The position numbers and the translations under genes are program-made. A stretch of DNA of 64,000 nt from Streptomyces roseirectus (GTDB lineage: Bacteria; Actinomycetota; Actinomycetes; Streptomycetales; Streptomycetaceae): the NCBI RefSeq assembly GCF_014489635.1, contig NZ_CP060828.1, positions 4,564,001 to 4,628,000 of the forward strand, written 5' to 3'. Each line of letters begins with the position of its first letter. Within the stretch, counting starts at the first letter, position 1. Under the pieces are notes generated by a model. The model was not told the DNA's origin. It was given only the letters and a program-made list of their open reading frames with translations, and searched no databases. This document shows positions 43,906 through 52,395 of the stretch, in pieces.

Positions 43906-43955
43906 CCTACGAGCCTAAGCCAAATATTTAACTGAGTCACTTTTTTAACCGACGA

Positions 43956-44693
43956 TCACTCCGAGGTACTAGGGGTATCAGGCTTCGTATACAGCACCTC
44001 CCGCGCCTGATCAGCCGCCCGCGCAATGCTCTCCGACACGAAGTCCATGAACCGAGCCATGTTCTCCAGCCGCGTAGCGGCCGGCGTCCCGACCCCTAGT
44101 ACCCCTACCCCCTGCCGCGCGACGTCCCCCAGATACGCCGTGGCCTTGGCGCTCGCCATCGTCGACTGGTACATCACGTCATCGTCGACGACATACCGCT
44201 CCCGCCGCCGCCCGTCCGGCTCCCGCTCCCGCCGCACCAACCCCTGCACCTCAAGGAACGCGATCGCCTTGGACACGGACGCCGCGCTGATCGCGAGCCG
44301 CCCGGCGAGTTCGGCGGCGGTGAGACTGCCGCTGTCGGTGACATAAAGCGCGGCCAGCACCCGGGACGTCATATTGGGCAGCCCCTGCTGCGTGAACAGC
44401 GTCGCGAACGCGTCCTCGTACTCGCGCACCGCCTCCGCGTCACGCCCGTCAACTCCCGGCGAAACACCGGGCGTTCGGGGCGCGGACTTCTTGCGACGGT
44501 GAGCGCGCTGCTCGGTCGCGCGGTGAGCGAGGTCCGCGCGGTACGAGTGGGGGCCGCCATTGCGCATCACCTCGCGCGTGACCGTCGAGGTCGGACGGTC
44601 GAGGCGCCGCGCGATCTCCGCGTACGCGAGTCCATCGGCCAGCCCCAGCGCGATCTGCTGACGCTCCGGCTGAGTGAGCCTGCCTCCCGGCAT
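43956..44693 (-). CDS. Regulator fusing IS30-type HTH to GbsR/MarR-like winged helix
   Basis: 245 aa from ATG 44693 (GAAGGAG 6 nt upstream; ATG 44699 leaves no spacing). Residues ~8-65 (TQPERQQIALGLADGLAYAE IARRLDRPTSTVTREV, continuing to HSYRADLAH) match the N-terminal HTH of IS30 transposases; residues ~95-200 form a GbsR/MarR winged helix (LTAAELAGRLAISAASVSKA, FLEVQGLVRRER). It is divergent from a DUF4097/DrrAB-like operon, and GCAAC-type sites fill the space between, so it probably represses that exporter. Confidence 0.88.
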   Translation of the reverse strand: MPGGRLTQPERQQIALGLADGLAYAEIARRLDRPTSTVTREVMRNGGPHSYRADLAHRATEQRAHRRKKSAPRTPGVSPGVDGRDAEAVREYEDAFATLFTQQGLPNMTSRVLAALYVTDSGSLTAAELAGRLAISAASVSKAIAFLEVQGLVRREREPDGRRRERYVVDDDVMYQSTMASAKATAYLGDVARQGVGVLGVGTPAATRLENMARFMDFVSESIARAADQAREVLYTKPDTPSTSE

Positions 44694-44749
44694 CGCCATC
44701 TCCTTCGTGGATCTCCAACTGCCGCCACCATAGCGTTCACCTCCAATTC

Positions 44750-44855
44750 ATTGCAACGTCCACTCGCGCGAGCATTGCGTTACGAACACAACAGTTGCAA
44801 CGATTTCTAGGCTACGACCTGCAATAACAACCATCCATCGCAACGAATGCGTTGC
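44750..44855. promoter_or_regulatory. Cluster of GCAACG/CGTTGC sites
   Basis: ATTGCAACGT (44750), CATTGCGTTA (44773), GTTGCAACGA (44794) and a perfect dyad GCAACG-AATG-CGTTGC (44840-44855) lie between the divergent GbsR-like regulator and the DUF4097 gene; CAACGCAACG follows at 44865. They are the likely operators of that regulator. Confidence 0.65.
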
Positions 44856-44920
44856 CAGATACTTCAACGCAACGTAGCTTTTCGATCGTCAGAAACGACG
44901 ACGAGCGGAAGGCACCCACC

Positions 44921-45592
44921 ATGCACACCTTCACCACCCCCACCCCCATCACCACCCACATCACCCTCCCCGCCGGCCGCATCCAGCTCATCGCCGCCGA
45001 CCGCACCGACACCACCGTCACCATCCGCCCCGCCAACCCCACCAAGACCCGCGACCAGAAGACCGCCGACCAGATCACCGCCACCTACGACAACACCACC
45101 AACACCCTGCGCATCGAAGCCCCCGAACCGAAGAACGCCCTCCTCGGCCACACCGGCGCCGTCGAGATCACCGTCCAGCTCCCCACCGGCTCCCACCTCC
45201 ACGCCACCACCGACGCCACCGAACTCCGCGGCGTCGGCCGCCTCGGCACCGTCACCCACACCGGCGGATACCGCACCGTCAAACTCGACGAAGCCGACAA
45301 CGCCCACCTCACCGCCCACGACGCCGACATGACCATCAAACGCCTCACTGGCCCCGCCCACCTCACCACCCAACGCGGCACCCTCCACATCACCGAAGCC
45401 ACCACCGGCGCCCTCACCCTCACCACCCAGCAGGGCGACATCCACATCGGCACCACCCCCACCACCAACGCCACCCTCGACGCCTCCACCGGCCACGGCC
45501 GCATCGCCAACTCCCTCAAGAACAACGGCAACCCCACCCTCACCATCACCGCCACCACCACCCACGGCAACATCACCGCCCACACCCTCTGA
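44921..45592 (+). CDS. DUF4097-type beta-repeat protein
   Basis: 223 aa from ATG 44921 (GGAAGG upstream). Thr- and His-rich, with the repeated beta-strand pattern of DUF4097 (toastrack) proteins: HLTTQRGTLHITEATTGALT and LTTQQGDIHIGTTP. No signal peptide, so it is cytosolic or peripheral. It starts an operon with a DrrAB-like transporter (20-nt gap), a frequent pairing in actinobacteria. Function within the unit is unknown. The Thr content is unusually high (about one residue in five). Confidence 0.85.
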   Translation: MHTFTTPTPITTHITLPAGRIQLIAADRTDTTVTIRPANPTKTRDQKTADQITATYDNTTNTLRIEAPEPKNALLGHTGAVEITVQLPTGSHLHATTDATELRGVGRLGTVTHTGGYRTVKLDEADNAHLTAHDADMTIKRLTGPAHLTTQRGTLHITEATTGALTLTTQQGDIHIGTTPTTNATLDASTGHGRIANSLKNNGNPTLTITATTTHGNITAHTL

Positions 45593-45612
45593 CCACGAAG
45601 GAGCCCCCTGCC

Positions 45613-46566
45613 ATGACCGAACTCGCCATCTCCGCAACCGGGTTGCGCAAGTCCTACGGCGACAAGACCGTGTTGGACGGCGTCGACATAGCCGTACCGC
45701 AGGGCACCGTCTTCGCCCTGCTCGGCCCGAACGGCGCGGGCAAGACCACCGCCGTGAAGATCCTGTCCACCCTGATCAGCGCGGACGACGGACAGGCGCG
45801 GATCGCCGGGCACCAACTCGGCGCCGGCGCCGCCGAGTCGCAGGCCGTGCGCCGGGCGATCGGCGTCACCGGGCAGTTCTCCGCCGTCGACGGACTCATC
45901 ACCGGCGAGGAGAACATGCTCCTCATGGCGGACCTGCACCACCTCTCCAAGCGGGAGGGCCGCGAGGTCGCCGCCGAACTCCTCGCCCGCTTCGACCTCA
46001 CCGAGGCCGCGAGCAAGCCCGCGTCGACCTACTCCGGCGGCATGAAGCGCCGGCTCGACATCGCCATGACCCTCGTCGGCAGCCCCCGCATCATCTTCCT
46101 CGACGAGCCGACGACCGGCCTCGACCCGCGTTCCCGGCACAACATGTGGCAGATCATCCGGGAGTTGGTGGCCGACGGTGTCACCGTCTTCCTCACGACG
46201 CAGTACCTGGAGGAGGCCGACGAACTCGCCGACAACATCGCGGTGTTGAACGGCGGACGCATCGTCGCGGAAGGCAGCGCCGCGGAGTTGAAGCGCCTGG
46301 TCCCCGGCGGCCACGTCCGACTCAGGTTCACCGACCCGGCGTCGTACCAGAGTGCGGTCAGTCTCTTCGAGGAGGCGTCCAGGGACGACGACTCACTCAC
46401 CCTCCGCATCCCGAGCGACGGCGGACAGCGCCAACTCCGCGCGTTCCTCGACCAGTTGGACACGGCCGCCATCGAGGCCGAGGAACTGACCGTCCACACG
46501 CCCGACTTGGACGACGTCTTCTTCGCCCTGACGGAACACGGCGAGCCCGAGCACGTCAGCCCCTGA
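45613..46566 (+). CDS. DrrA-type ABC exporter ATP-binding protein
   Basis: 317 aa. Walker A GPNGAGKTT (about 39-47), signature YSGGMKRR, Walker B RIIFLDEPTTGLDPRSR and switch region LTTQYLEEADELAD. The C-terminal ~90 residues match the daunorubicin-resistance subfamily (DLDDVFFALT). It powers the permease encoded next. Export of a drug, lipid or metabolite is expected; the cargo is unknown. Confidence 0.94.
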   Translation: MTELAISATGLRKSYGDKTVLDGVDIAVPQGTVFALLGPNGAGKTTAVKILSTLISADDGQARIAGHQLGAGAAESQAVRRAIGVTGQFSAVDGLITGEENMLLMADLHHLSKREGREVAAELLARFDLTEAASKPASTYSGGMKRRLDIAMTLVGSPRIIFLDEPTTGLDPRSRHNMWQIIRELVADGVTVFLTTQYLEEADELADNIAVLNGGRIVAEGSAAELKRLVPGGHVRLRFTDPASYQSAVSLFEEASRDDDSLTLRIPSDGGQRQLRAFLDQLDTAAIEAEELTVHTPDLDDVFFALTEHGEPEHVSP

Positions 46567-46649
46567 ACAGCCCCCGTTGAACAGTCCCGCCCCCTGACCA
46601 CACCCCCACACCCACCGCGTCACCCCAACCACCCCAAGGAGAACGCCAG

Positions 46650-47432
46650 ATGAGCGCGTCCCTCGCCCTCCGCGACTGCACCACCATGCTCCGCCGCAAC
46701 CTCCTACACGCCCGCCGCTACCCCTCCCTCACCCTCAACCTCCTCCTCACCCCGATCATGCTGCTCCTCCTGTTCGTCTACATCTTCGGCGACGCGATGA
46801 GCGCCGGCGTCGGCGGCGGCGACCGCGCGGACTACATCGCGTACATCGTCCCCGGCCTGCTGCTGATGACCATCGGCAGCACCACGATCGGCACGGCCGT
46901 CTCCGTCTCGAACGACATGACGGAAGGCATCATCGCCCGCTTCCGCACGATGGCGATCCACAGAGGTTCCGTGATCGTCGGGCACGTCATCGGCAGCGTG
47001 CTCCAGTCGGTCGCCAGCGTGGTCCTCGTCGGCGCGGTCGGCGTGGCCATCGGGTTCCGGTCGACCGACGCGAGCCCCGTGGAATGGCTCGCCGCGTTCG
47101 GGCTGCTGGTGCTGTTCGCGACGGCGCTCACCTGGATCGCCGTCGGCATGGGCCTCGTCAGCCCCAACGCCGAGGCCGCGAGCAACAACGCGATGCCGCT
47201 GATCCTGCTGCCGCTGCTGTCCAGCGCGTTCGTGCCGGTCGACACGATGCCGGGCTGGTTCCAGCCGATCGCCGAGTACCAGCCCTTCACGCCGGCGATC
47301 GAGACGCTGCGGGGTCTGCTGCTGGGCACGGAGATCGGCAACAACGGCTGGATCGCCGTCGGTTGGTGCCTCGCGTTGACGGTGCTGGGTTACCGCTGGT
47401 CGACGGCGAGGTTCGACCAGGACCCCAAGTAG
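46650..47432 (+). CDS. DrrB-type ABC-2 exporter permease
   Basis: 260 aa with six helices of the ABC-2 type (LTLNLLLTPIMLLLLFVYIFGDA; IVPGLLLMTIGSTTIGTAVS; LLPLLSSAFVPVDTMPGWFQPIAE). RRYPSLTLNL and the C-terminal GYRWSTARFDQDPK are typical. It follows the ATPase gene after 83 nt and forms the membrane half of the exporter. Confidence 0.93.
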   Translation: MSASLALRDCTTMLRRNLLHARRYPSLTLNLLLTPIMLLLLFVYIFGDAMSAGVGGGDRADYIAYIVPGLLLMTIGSTTIGTAVSVSNDMTEGIIARFRTMAIHRGSVIVGHVIGSVLQSVASVVLVGAVGVAIGFRSTDASPVEWLAAFGLLVLFATALTWIAVGMGLVSPNAEAASNNAMPLILLPLLSSAFVPVDTMPGWFQPIAEYQPFTPAIETLRGLLLGTEIGNNGWIAVGWCLALTVLGYRWSTARFDQDPK

Positions 47433-47459
47433 CCGTCATGGCACGGCCGTTCACCACAG

Positions 47460-47498
47460 GGCGGCGCACCCCGGCAACTCGTCGGCGTGCGCCGCCCG
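47460..47498. terminator. Strong terminator between convergent permease and TetR genes
   Basis: GGGCGGCGCAC (47460-47470) pairs perfectly with GTGCGCCGCCC (47488-47498) with a 17-nt loop. It lies 28 nt past the permease stop and can act on both converging transcripts. Confidence 0.85.
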
Positions 47499-47536
47499 TT
47501 CAATGCGGCCGCCCCAACAGCAGACGCCACCGCCCC

Positions 47537-48163
47537 TCACCCTCGCTCCAACAACCGCCCCACAGCCCCCTCCAACACCCCGAACGCCCCCTCCGCCGCC
47601 GCCACCGCGTCCCCCCGGACCTCCGCCACCGTCTCCCCCTCCGCGATCCGCCGCCAGTTCTCCTGCGCCAGGATCCGCCGGACGGCGATGAGTTGTCCGG
47701 CCGCGAGCCGCGCCGCGAGATCCCCACCGAGGACGTCGGCGAGGGCGCCCTCGGACCGTTCGAGGAACCCGTACAGCCGCGCGACAAGCGCCGGCGTTCC
47801 GTACAACAGGGCATAGAAAGCACGGACGTTGGGGTGATCGTTGAGCCCCGTGATCGGATCCTCGGCCCGCAGCCCCGCCAGGAAGTGCCGCCGCAGCGCC
47901 TCCACCGGCGCGAGCCCGGCCGCCCGTCCCTCGGTCACCACCTCCGCCGCCTCCCGCTCGTGGTCCGCGAGCCGGTGCAGGACCAGGTCCTCCTTCGCCG
48001 GGAAGTACCGGAACAGCGTCGGCTTCGAGATCTCCGCCGCGGCGGCGACCTCCGCGACGGACACCTCGTCGAACCCGCGTTCGATGAACATCCGCACCGC
48101 GATGTCCGACACATCCCGGTACATCCGCTGTTTCTTGCGCTCCCGCAACCCGCTCTCACTCAT
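47537..48163 (-). CDS. TetR-family transcriptional regulator
   Basis: 208 aa from ATG 48163. The TetR HTH is clear (VSDIAVRMFIERGFDEVSVA, ISKPTLFRYFPAKEDLVLHR). The C-terminal part has helices with WRRIAEGETVAEV. The ribosome site is weak. It follows the tandem-APH gene on the same strand (36 nt), and converges on the DrrAB-like operon. Target unknown. Confidence 0.88.
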   Translation of the reverse strand: MSESGLRERKKQRMYRDVSDIAVRMFIERGFDEVSVAEVAAAAEISKPTLFRYFPAKEDLVLHRLADHEREAAEVVTEGRAAGLAPVEALRRHFLAGLRAEDPITGLNDHPNVRAFYALLYGTPALVARLYGFLERSEGALADVLGGDLAARLAAGQLIAVRRILAQENWRRIAEGETVAEVRGDAVAAAEGAFGVLEGAVGRLLERG

Positions 48164-48198
48164 GCCACGAGCGTACGCAGCACCCCGCGCCCGACGCC

Positions 48199-50376
48199 CT
48201 AACCGGCCAGCGCGAGCCCCAGATAAGGATTGGCCGCCCTCGGCACCGGCAGCCCCAGCACCTCCAGCGCGGCCTTCAACGTCTCCCCGTACGAATCGAC
48301 CGCCCTGCGCACGTTCGGCGCCTCCAACGCCTCCCGACTCACCAGCCGATCCAGGTCGATGTACGCCGACCGCACGATCTCCAGCCACCGGTACACCAGC
48401 CAGTCGCTCTCCCACCCCACCACCCGCTCCCCACCGAGACGTTTCTCCCACCGCCCGAACATCCGTTCCCTGATGGCCTGTTTGGTGGGCGTGAGATGCA
48501 TGTGCCGCACCAGGTCGTAGAGCGGATCCCCGACCAGCGCCAACTCCCAGTCGATGATGGTGAATTCGGCGGAGTCCTGGCGCCGCACGAGGTTCCAGGG
48601 GTTGAGGTCTCCGTGCAGAAGGGAAGGAGCCCGGCGCGTCACGCGATGACGCAGCAGCAACTCCTCCAACCGATGCCCGTCGGGCAGCCCGACCTCCCTG
48701 GCCAACTGCGTGGTCTCCTCGGGAAGTTCCCACACGAGCCCAACCAGCGACTCGGTCAACTGCCCGTAGAAATCCCGGTCTTCGGCTCCCGGATCGAGCG
48801 ACCGCCAGTCCACCTCCGTCAGCGCGCACAACTGGTCCACCAGCGCGTCCGCCTCGTACGGCCGCAGCCCGTCGACCGGATGGCGGGGCACCCGTTCGGG
48901 GTCGGGTCCGGCGTACGTGTGGATCGCGAACGGGTCGTCGCGGTAACTCTCCCCGAGCGCAAGGGTCCTGGGCGCCCGCACCGGCACCCGCGACTCGTGG
49001 ATCGCCCGCAGCACGGCGTGTTCGTACAGCGGACGCCGCTCCCGCCGCCGCACGTCGGGCAGTTGGCGCCGGACGACGACCGGGAAGCCGACGCCGGCCA
49101 CCTCGACGACGGTGTTGAGGTGCGAGGCACCCTTGAACACCTGGTCCGCTCCGGCCGCGCCCTCCGCGAGGAGCACCGCCTTCACCTGGTCCGTCCCGAA
49201 CTCCGGTGTGAGCGGGACGCGTTCGGTGTCCAGGCGCCAGTCGAACGCCTTGCCCAGCCAGTCCCGTCCGTTGACGTCGCCACCGTGCCGGGCCGCGTGC
49301 CAGCGGAACAGGGCGCGCTCGATCTCCTCGCGCCCCGGCAACCCCCGTAGCCGCAGGGGCCGTTCGGCTGTCTGGAGGGCCCGTTCGACCTCGCGGGTCG
49401 CCCGGTCGAGGTCGCGCTGCGTGAACGACGCCTCCAGCCAGCGGGCGGCGCGCATGACGTCCGGGTAGAGGGACTGCGCCCGTTCGAAGTCGAGGTAGTG
49501 CCGCAGATCGGTGTCGAACCCGGTCACCGCGGCGGGCCGCGCGCCGCGCATCGCCGACTCCCAGGAGCCGATCACCTCGTCCCACTGCTGCGCCGGGTAA
49601 CGCATGCGGACGAGGTGTGTCGCGAGGTCCTGCAACGGGTCGCCGAACGTGGCGAGTTCCCAGTCGACGCTGACGAGTCCGCCGTCCTGCGAGGCGTACG
49701 GCAGGATCAGGTTGTCGCGGTGCAGGTCGGTGTGCAGGAGGCTGTACGGCCGCCGCGCCATCGCCGGGACGCGCTCCGCGAAGCGGGTCAGGGCGTCCTC
49801 CGGGACCCCGAGCGAGCTGAACAGGCCGCCGAACTCACGCCAGTTGGGCATCCGGACCTGCCGGTCGGCCTCTCTGGCAAGGGTTTTGAGGAACGCCTGG
49901 CTGTCGGATCCGTGCGTGGGCCAGCCGCTCGGCAGCGGGGGCAGCGCCGTGCGGCGCACCCTCGTCATCTGGGTCAGCAGGCCGGTCAGCGCCGACACGA
50001 GCCGACTGTCCACGAGTTTGCCGTTCCCGCAGACGGTGGACAGCGGCACGCCGTTCACATAGCTGTGGACGCTGAAGTCCTCGGCCCGCAGCAGGCAGGT
50101 CGGCACGTGCGGCAGATGCGGGAGGACGGCCTTCAGGATCGCGCCCTCGTCCTGCCACGTCCGGATCACCACGGGCAGGGCGGAGCGGCGCCTGACCCGC
50201 ACCAGCACGGTCGTCCCGGGCTCCTGGCCCAGCCTCCGCGCCAGCGACTCCGGAAGTTTGCAGACGTAGTTGTCGTTGTGATGGCCGCTGGCGACCGGGG
50301 CCTTGTTCCTGGCGTCCTCGACGAACGACGACAAGGCGGCGCTGGGCTCGATCACTGACCGCTCCGATGTACTCAC
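48199..50376 (-). CDS. Tandem aminoglycoside-phosphotransferase-fold protein (two APH domains)
   Basis: 725 aa from a GTG start, twice the length of an ordinary APH enzyme. The first domain has the catalytic loop HTDLHRDN (215-222) and DWE (238-240); the second has HGDLNPWN (588-595) and DWE (609-611). Both thus keep catalytic Asp and metal Asp, so both could be active. Single-domain relatives phosphorylate drugs, choline or sugars. It is downstream of the regulator/HAD cluster; a nested inverted repeat lies just upstream. Substrate unknown. Confidence 0.88.
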   Translation of the reverse strand: MSTSERSVIEPSAALSSFVEDARNKAPVASGHHNDNYVCKLPESLARRLGQEPGTTVLVRVRRRSALPVVIRTWQDEGAILKAVLPHLPHVPTCLLRAEDFSVHSYVNGVPLSTVCGNGKLVDSRLVSALTGLLTQMTRVRRTALPPLPSGWPTHGSDSQAFLKTLAREADRQVRMPNWREFGGLFSSLGVPEDALTRFAERVPAMARRPYSLLHTDLHRDNLILPYASQDGGLVSVDWELATFGDPLQDLATHLVRMRYPAQQWDEVIGSWESAMRGARPAAVTGFDTDLRHYLDFERAQSLYPDVMRAARWLEASFTQRDLDRATREVERALQTAERPLRLRGLPGREEIERALFRWHAARHGGDVNGRDWLGKAFDWRLDTERVPLTPEFGTDQVKAVLLAEGAAGADQVFKGASHLNTVVEVAGVGFPVVVRRQLPDVRRRERRPLYEHAVLRAIHESRVPVRAPRTLALGESYRDDPFAIHTYAGPDPERVPRHPVDGLRPYEADALVDQLCALTEVDWRSLDPGAEDRDFYGQLTESLVGLVWELPEETTQLAREVGLPDGHRLEELLLRHRVTRRAPSLLHGDLNPWNLVRRQDSAEFTIIDWELALVGDPLYDLVRHMHLTPTKQAIRERMFGRWEKRLGGERVVGWESDWLVYRWLEIVRSAYIDLDRLVSREALEAPNVRRAVDSYGETLKAALEVLGLPVPRAANPYLGLALAG

Positions 50377-50384
50377 GCTGATGG

Positions 50385-50455
50385 ACAGGCACGTGACCTG
50401 AGTAACGACACAGTGGTGACGTGGGTGTAGTCACCACTCCTGGGTGTCTGCCTGT
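50385..50455. repeat. Nested inverted repeats between APH and regulator genes
   Basis: AGTGGTGAC (50412-50420) pairs with GTCACCACT (50430-50438) around a 9-nt loop, inside an outer pair ACAGGCA (50385-50391) and TGCCTGT (50449-50455). It may end transcription of the regulator relic, or be an operator or leader structure of the APH gene, which starts 9 nt beyond. Confidence 0.7.
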
Positions 50456-50513
50456 TCGACAGCGCGGCCACTGGACGATCCGGAGATCGTAGCCAACGCC
50501 CTTTGCGTGCGGG

Positions 50514-51347
50514 CTACTTGGCGAGGTATTTCCACACGGACTCGAACCACGTCCGCATGCTGTCCACAAAGGCCGTCGGGGCCGAGTTCGGGTCGGAGTC
50601 CCGTACTTGGTGGGTGAGTGTCGCGCCGAGGCCGAGGACGTCGAGCGCGTCGACCTCGGCGCCCGAGTCCAGGGTGATCCGGCGTTCGACCACCTGGTAG
50701 GGGCCGAACAGGGCCGTGCGGTCGTTGAGCAGGTAGAGCTTGAACGTCGGTGTCAGCGGCACGTATCTGATGTCCAGGGAGACGTCCCGTACCGCACCTT
50801 GCGTCTTCAGCTCCGTGAACTGCCGGGTGAGCGTTTTGACGTGCTGCTGGGTCATGGTCTCCAGGCGTTGCTGCAACCGACCGTCCTCGGGATCCCCTTG
50901 GGTCCGCGGATACGGCAGGTTGCCGGTGGGAAGCAGCATCCGCAGGGCGAGCCGTTCGGGCGCGATCTGCCCGGAGTAGATGCGCTCCAACTGGGCCACC
51001 ATGTGCGCGCTCAGCGACTCCGACGTCAACGTGTAGACATCCAGCGCGACTTCACGCTCCTGAAACGCCTCGTCGAGCAACGGCCCCAGCGACAGCACCC
51101 GCCCCTGCCGCCTCGGATCCCCCGACGAGATGTGCCGGATCTTCACCACCCGCGACCCACTCCCCGGCCAGCTCCCTCAATACCCGCTGCACGGTGTCCC
51201 GCGAGACCCCGAACTCCTCGGCAAGACCCGCTGCGACGGCAGGAACGCCCCCTCGGCGTACAGCCCCTCGGAGATCCGGTACCGCAACTCCCCGGCCACC
51301 TGCTGGAACTCCCGCCCACCGCCGTCACCGCTCTGTCGTTCACCCAC
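50514..51347 (-). pseudogene. Frameshifted HTH/PLD-like regulator (copy 1)
   Basis: Paralogue of the regulators at 52396 and 53591. The reading frame from GTG 51347 gives the start of a GntR-type winged helix (FQQVAGELRYRISEGLYAEG then AFLPSQRVL). Around 51221 the text TTGCC lacks one G expected for TTG-GCC, so the next part of the helix (LAEEFGVSRDTVQRVLRELA) lies in another frame; the original frame hits TGA at 51177. A second shift near 51160 restores the first frame for the intact C-terminal domain (VKIRHISSGD to the stop at 50514, 211 aa). Either a decayed gene, or two compensating G-run sequencing errors. The C-terminal domain could still be translated from GTG 51149. Confidence 0.7.
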
Positions 51348-51402
51348 CCTCCGACCGTAACGCCGACCGCCCGCGAGCACACCACTTTCAGTCAAATCAG
51401 CC

Positions 51403-51426
51403 GTCCAATTGGACTGCAAGTTGCAG
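51403..51426. promoter_or_regulatory. Two adjacent palindromes in divergent promoter of copy 1
   Basis: GTCCAATTGGAC (51403-51414, perfect) adjoins CTGCAA-G-TTGCAG (51414-51426, perfect). They lie between regulator copy 1 and the small peptide gene at 51460, and differ from the operators of copies 2 and 3. Confidence 0.6.
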
Positions 51427-51459
51427 GCTTATCCAAGAGTTGTCCGGAGGTGAACGAAC

Positions 51460-51642
51460 ATGCTCCTGCTGTCCACGCTGACGGAGTCCCTGAGCCTGAC
51501 CCTGGGTTACCTGGCCCAGGCACAACTCGGCCCCCTCGGCGTCTTCCTGCTGTTCTGCCTGGGAACAGGACTGCGAGCCCGGCACAGCGGACTCGCGGTC
51601 GGCGCCGCGGTGACGCTGGCGGTGCTCATGACCCAGGCGTGA
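51460..51642 (+). CDS. 60-aa two-helix membrane peptide (copy 1)
   Basis: ATG 51460 follows a near-perfect ribosome site GGAGGTGA with 6-nt spacing. The peptide has two hydrophobic segments (around LGPLGVFLLFCLGTGL and GLAVGAAVTLAVLM) separated by RAR, ending LMTQA. It aligns with the 64-aa peptide at 53407 through G-x-RAR and a shared A-x-LMT end. It is divergent from regulator copy 1, and its 3' end overlaps the convergent HAD gene by 17 nt. Function unknown; a signal, toxin or membrane sensor are all possible. Confidence 0.75.
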   Translation: MLLLSTLTESLSLTLGYLAQAQLGPLGVFLLFCLGTGLRARHSGLAVGAAVTLAVLMTQA

Positions 51643-52366
51643 GGAAGCCGGCCCGTCTCCGGACCGCCGTCAGCACCGGAAGCAGCGAGGAGACCACGGT
51701 CTCCGCCCCCTCCTTGCGCAACGCCCCCTCCTTGGTCCCGTTGCGCGCGTACCCGAGGAACGGCACCCCGGCCCGCCGGGCGGCCTCCAGGTCCGAGGTC
51801 GTGTCACCGATCATCAGGGCGTCCGCGGGCGCCGAACCCATCGCCCGCAACGCCCTGTTGAGACAGTACGGGTCGGGCTTGAGGAGCTGGAGATCCCCGG
51901 TACGGCCATAGATGTGCGGGGCGAAACAGTCGGTCAGACCACGGGTCGCGAGGTAACTCGTCACCACACGCGGCGCGTTGTTGGTGGTGACGGCCATCCG
52001 CGCGCCGACGGCGACCCAGGTACGGATCAGCGGATCGGCGTACGGCGTGGGCAGCGCCGAGGCCGTGGCCGTCAACTCCTCCTCGGTCAGCCACTCTTCG
52101 AGCTCGGCCACCAGATCGCTGCCGGACCGGCGACGGTCCACGGCGCGCAGCACGACGTGCGGATCGAGGCTCAGCCGCTCCGCCTCGTCCAGCAGCCCCC
52201 GCAGTCCCCGCCGGTCGAGCCGTTCCACGAGCCCGGCCGCCACCCGGTCCGCCGGGTGCCCGGCGAAGAGCCCGCACACGGGGCCGTCGAAGTCCCAGAG
52301 CACGACACGGGCGCGACCGATCAACTCCTCTACTTTTCCGGTCGTGTTGTCGCTCTCGAAAGCCAT
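51626..52366 (-). CDS. HAD-family hydrolase
   Basis: 246 aa from ATG 52366. Motif I is DFDGPVCG (nucleophile Asp and general-acid Asp), motif II reads VTTNNA, motif III Lys lies in LLKPDPYCL and motif IV is MIGDTTSDLEAA. The cap is helical, as in phosphoglycolate-type phosphatases. It sits within the regulator cluster, followed by peptide copy 1 in convergent overlap. It may remove the phosphate added by a kinase such as the APH-type protein, but this is speculation from position. Confidence 0.9.
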   Translation of the reverse strand: MAFESDNTTGKVEELIGRARVVLWDFDGPVCGLFAGHPADRVAAGLVERLDRRGLRGLLDEAERLSLDPHVVLRAVDRRRSGSDLVAELEEWLTEEELTATASALPTPYADPLIRTWVAVGARMAVTTNNAPRVVTSYLATRGLTDCFAPHIYGRTGDLQLLKPDPYCLNRALRAMGSAPADALMIGDTTSDLEAARRAGVPFLGYARNGTKEGALRKEGAETVVSSLLPVLTAVRRRAGFLTPGS

Positions 52367-52395
52367 CCGATCCGTCTGTTTCGTATCAGAAGTCA

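Noticed and set aside
43906..43955. Rifamycin-associated element upstream of helD
   Set aside because: The 50-nt gap is AT-rich and has no such palindrome.
44508..44690. IS30-like helix-turn-helix considered as a transposase remnant
   Set aside because: The frame continues into a full GbsR/MarR domain with a good ribosome site; no DDE domain or terminal repeats.
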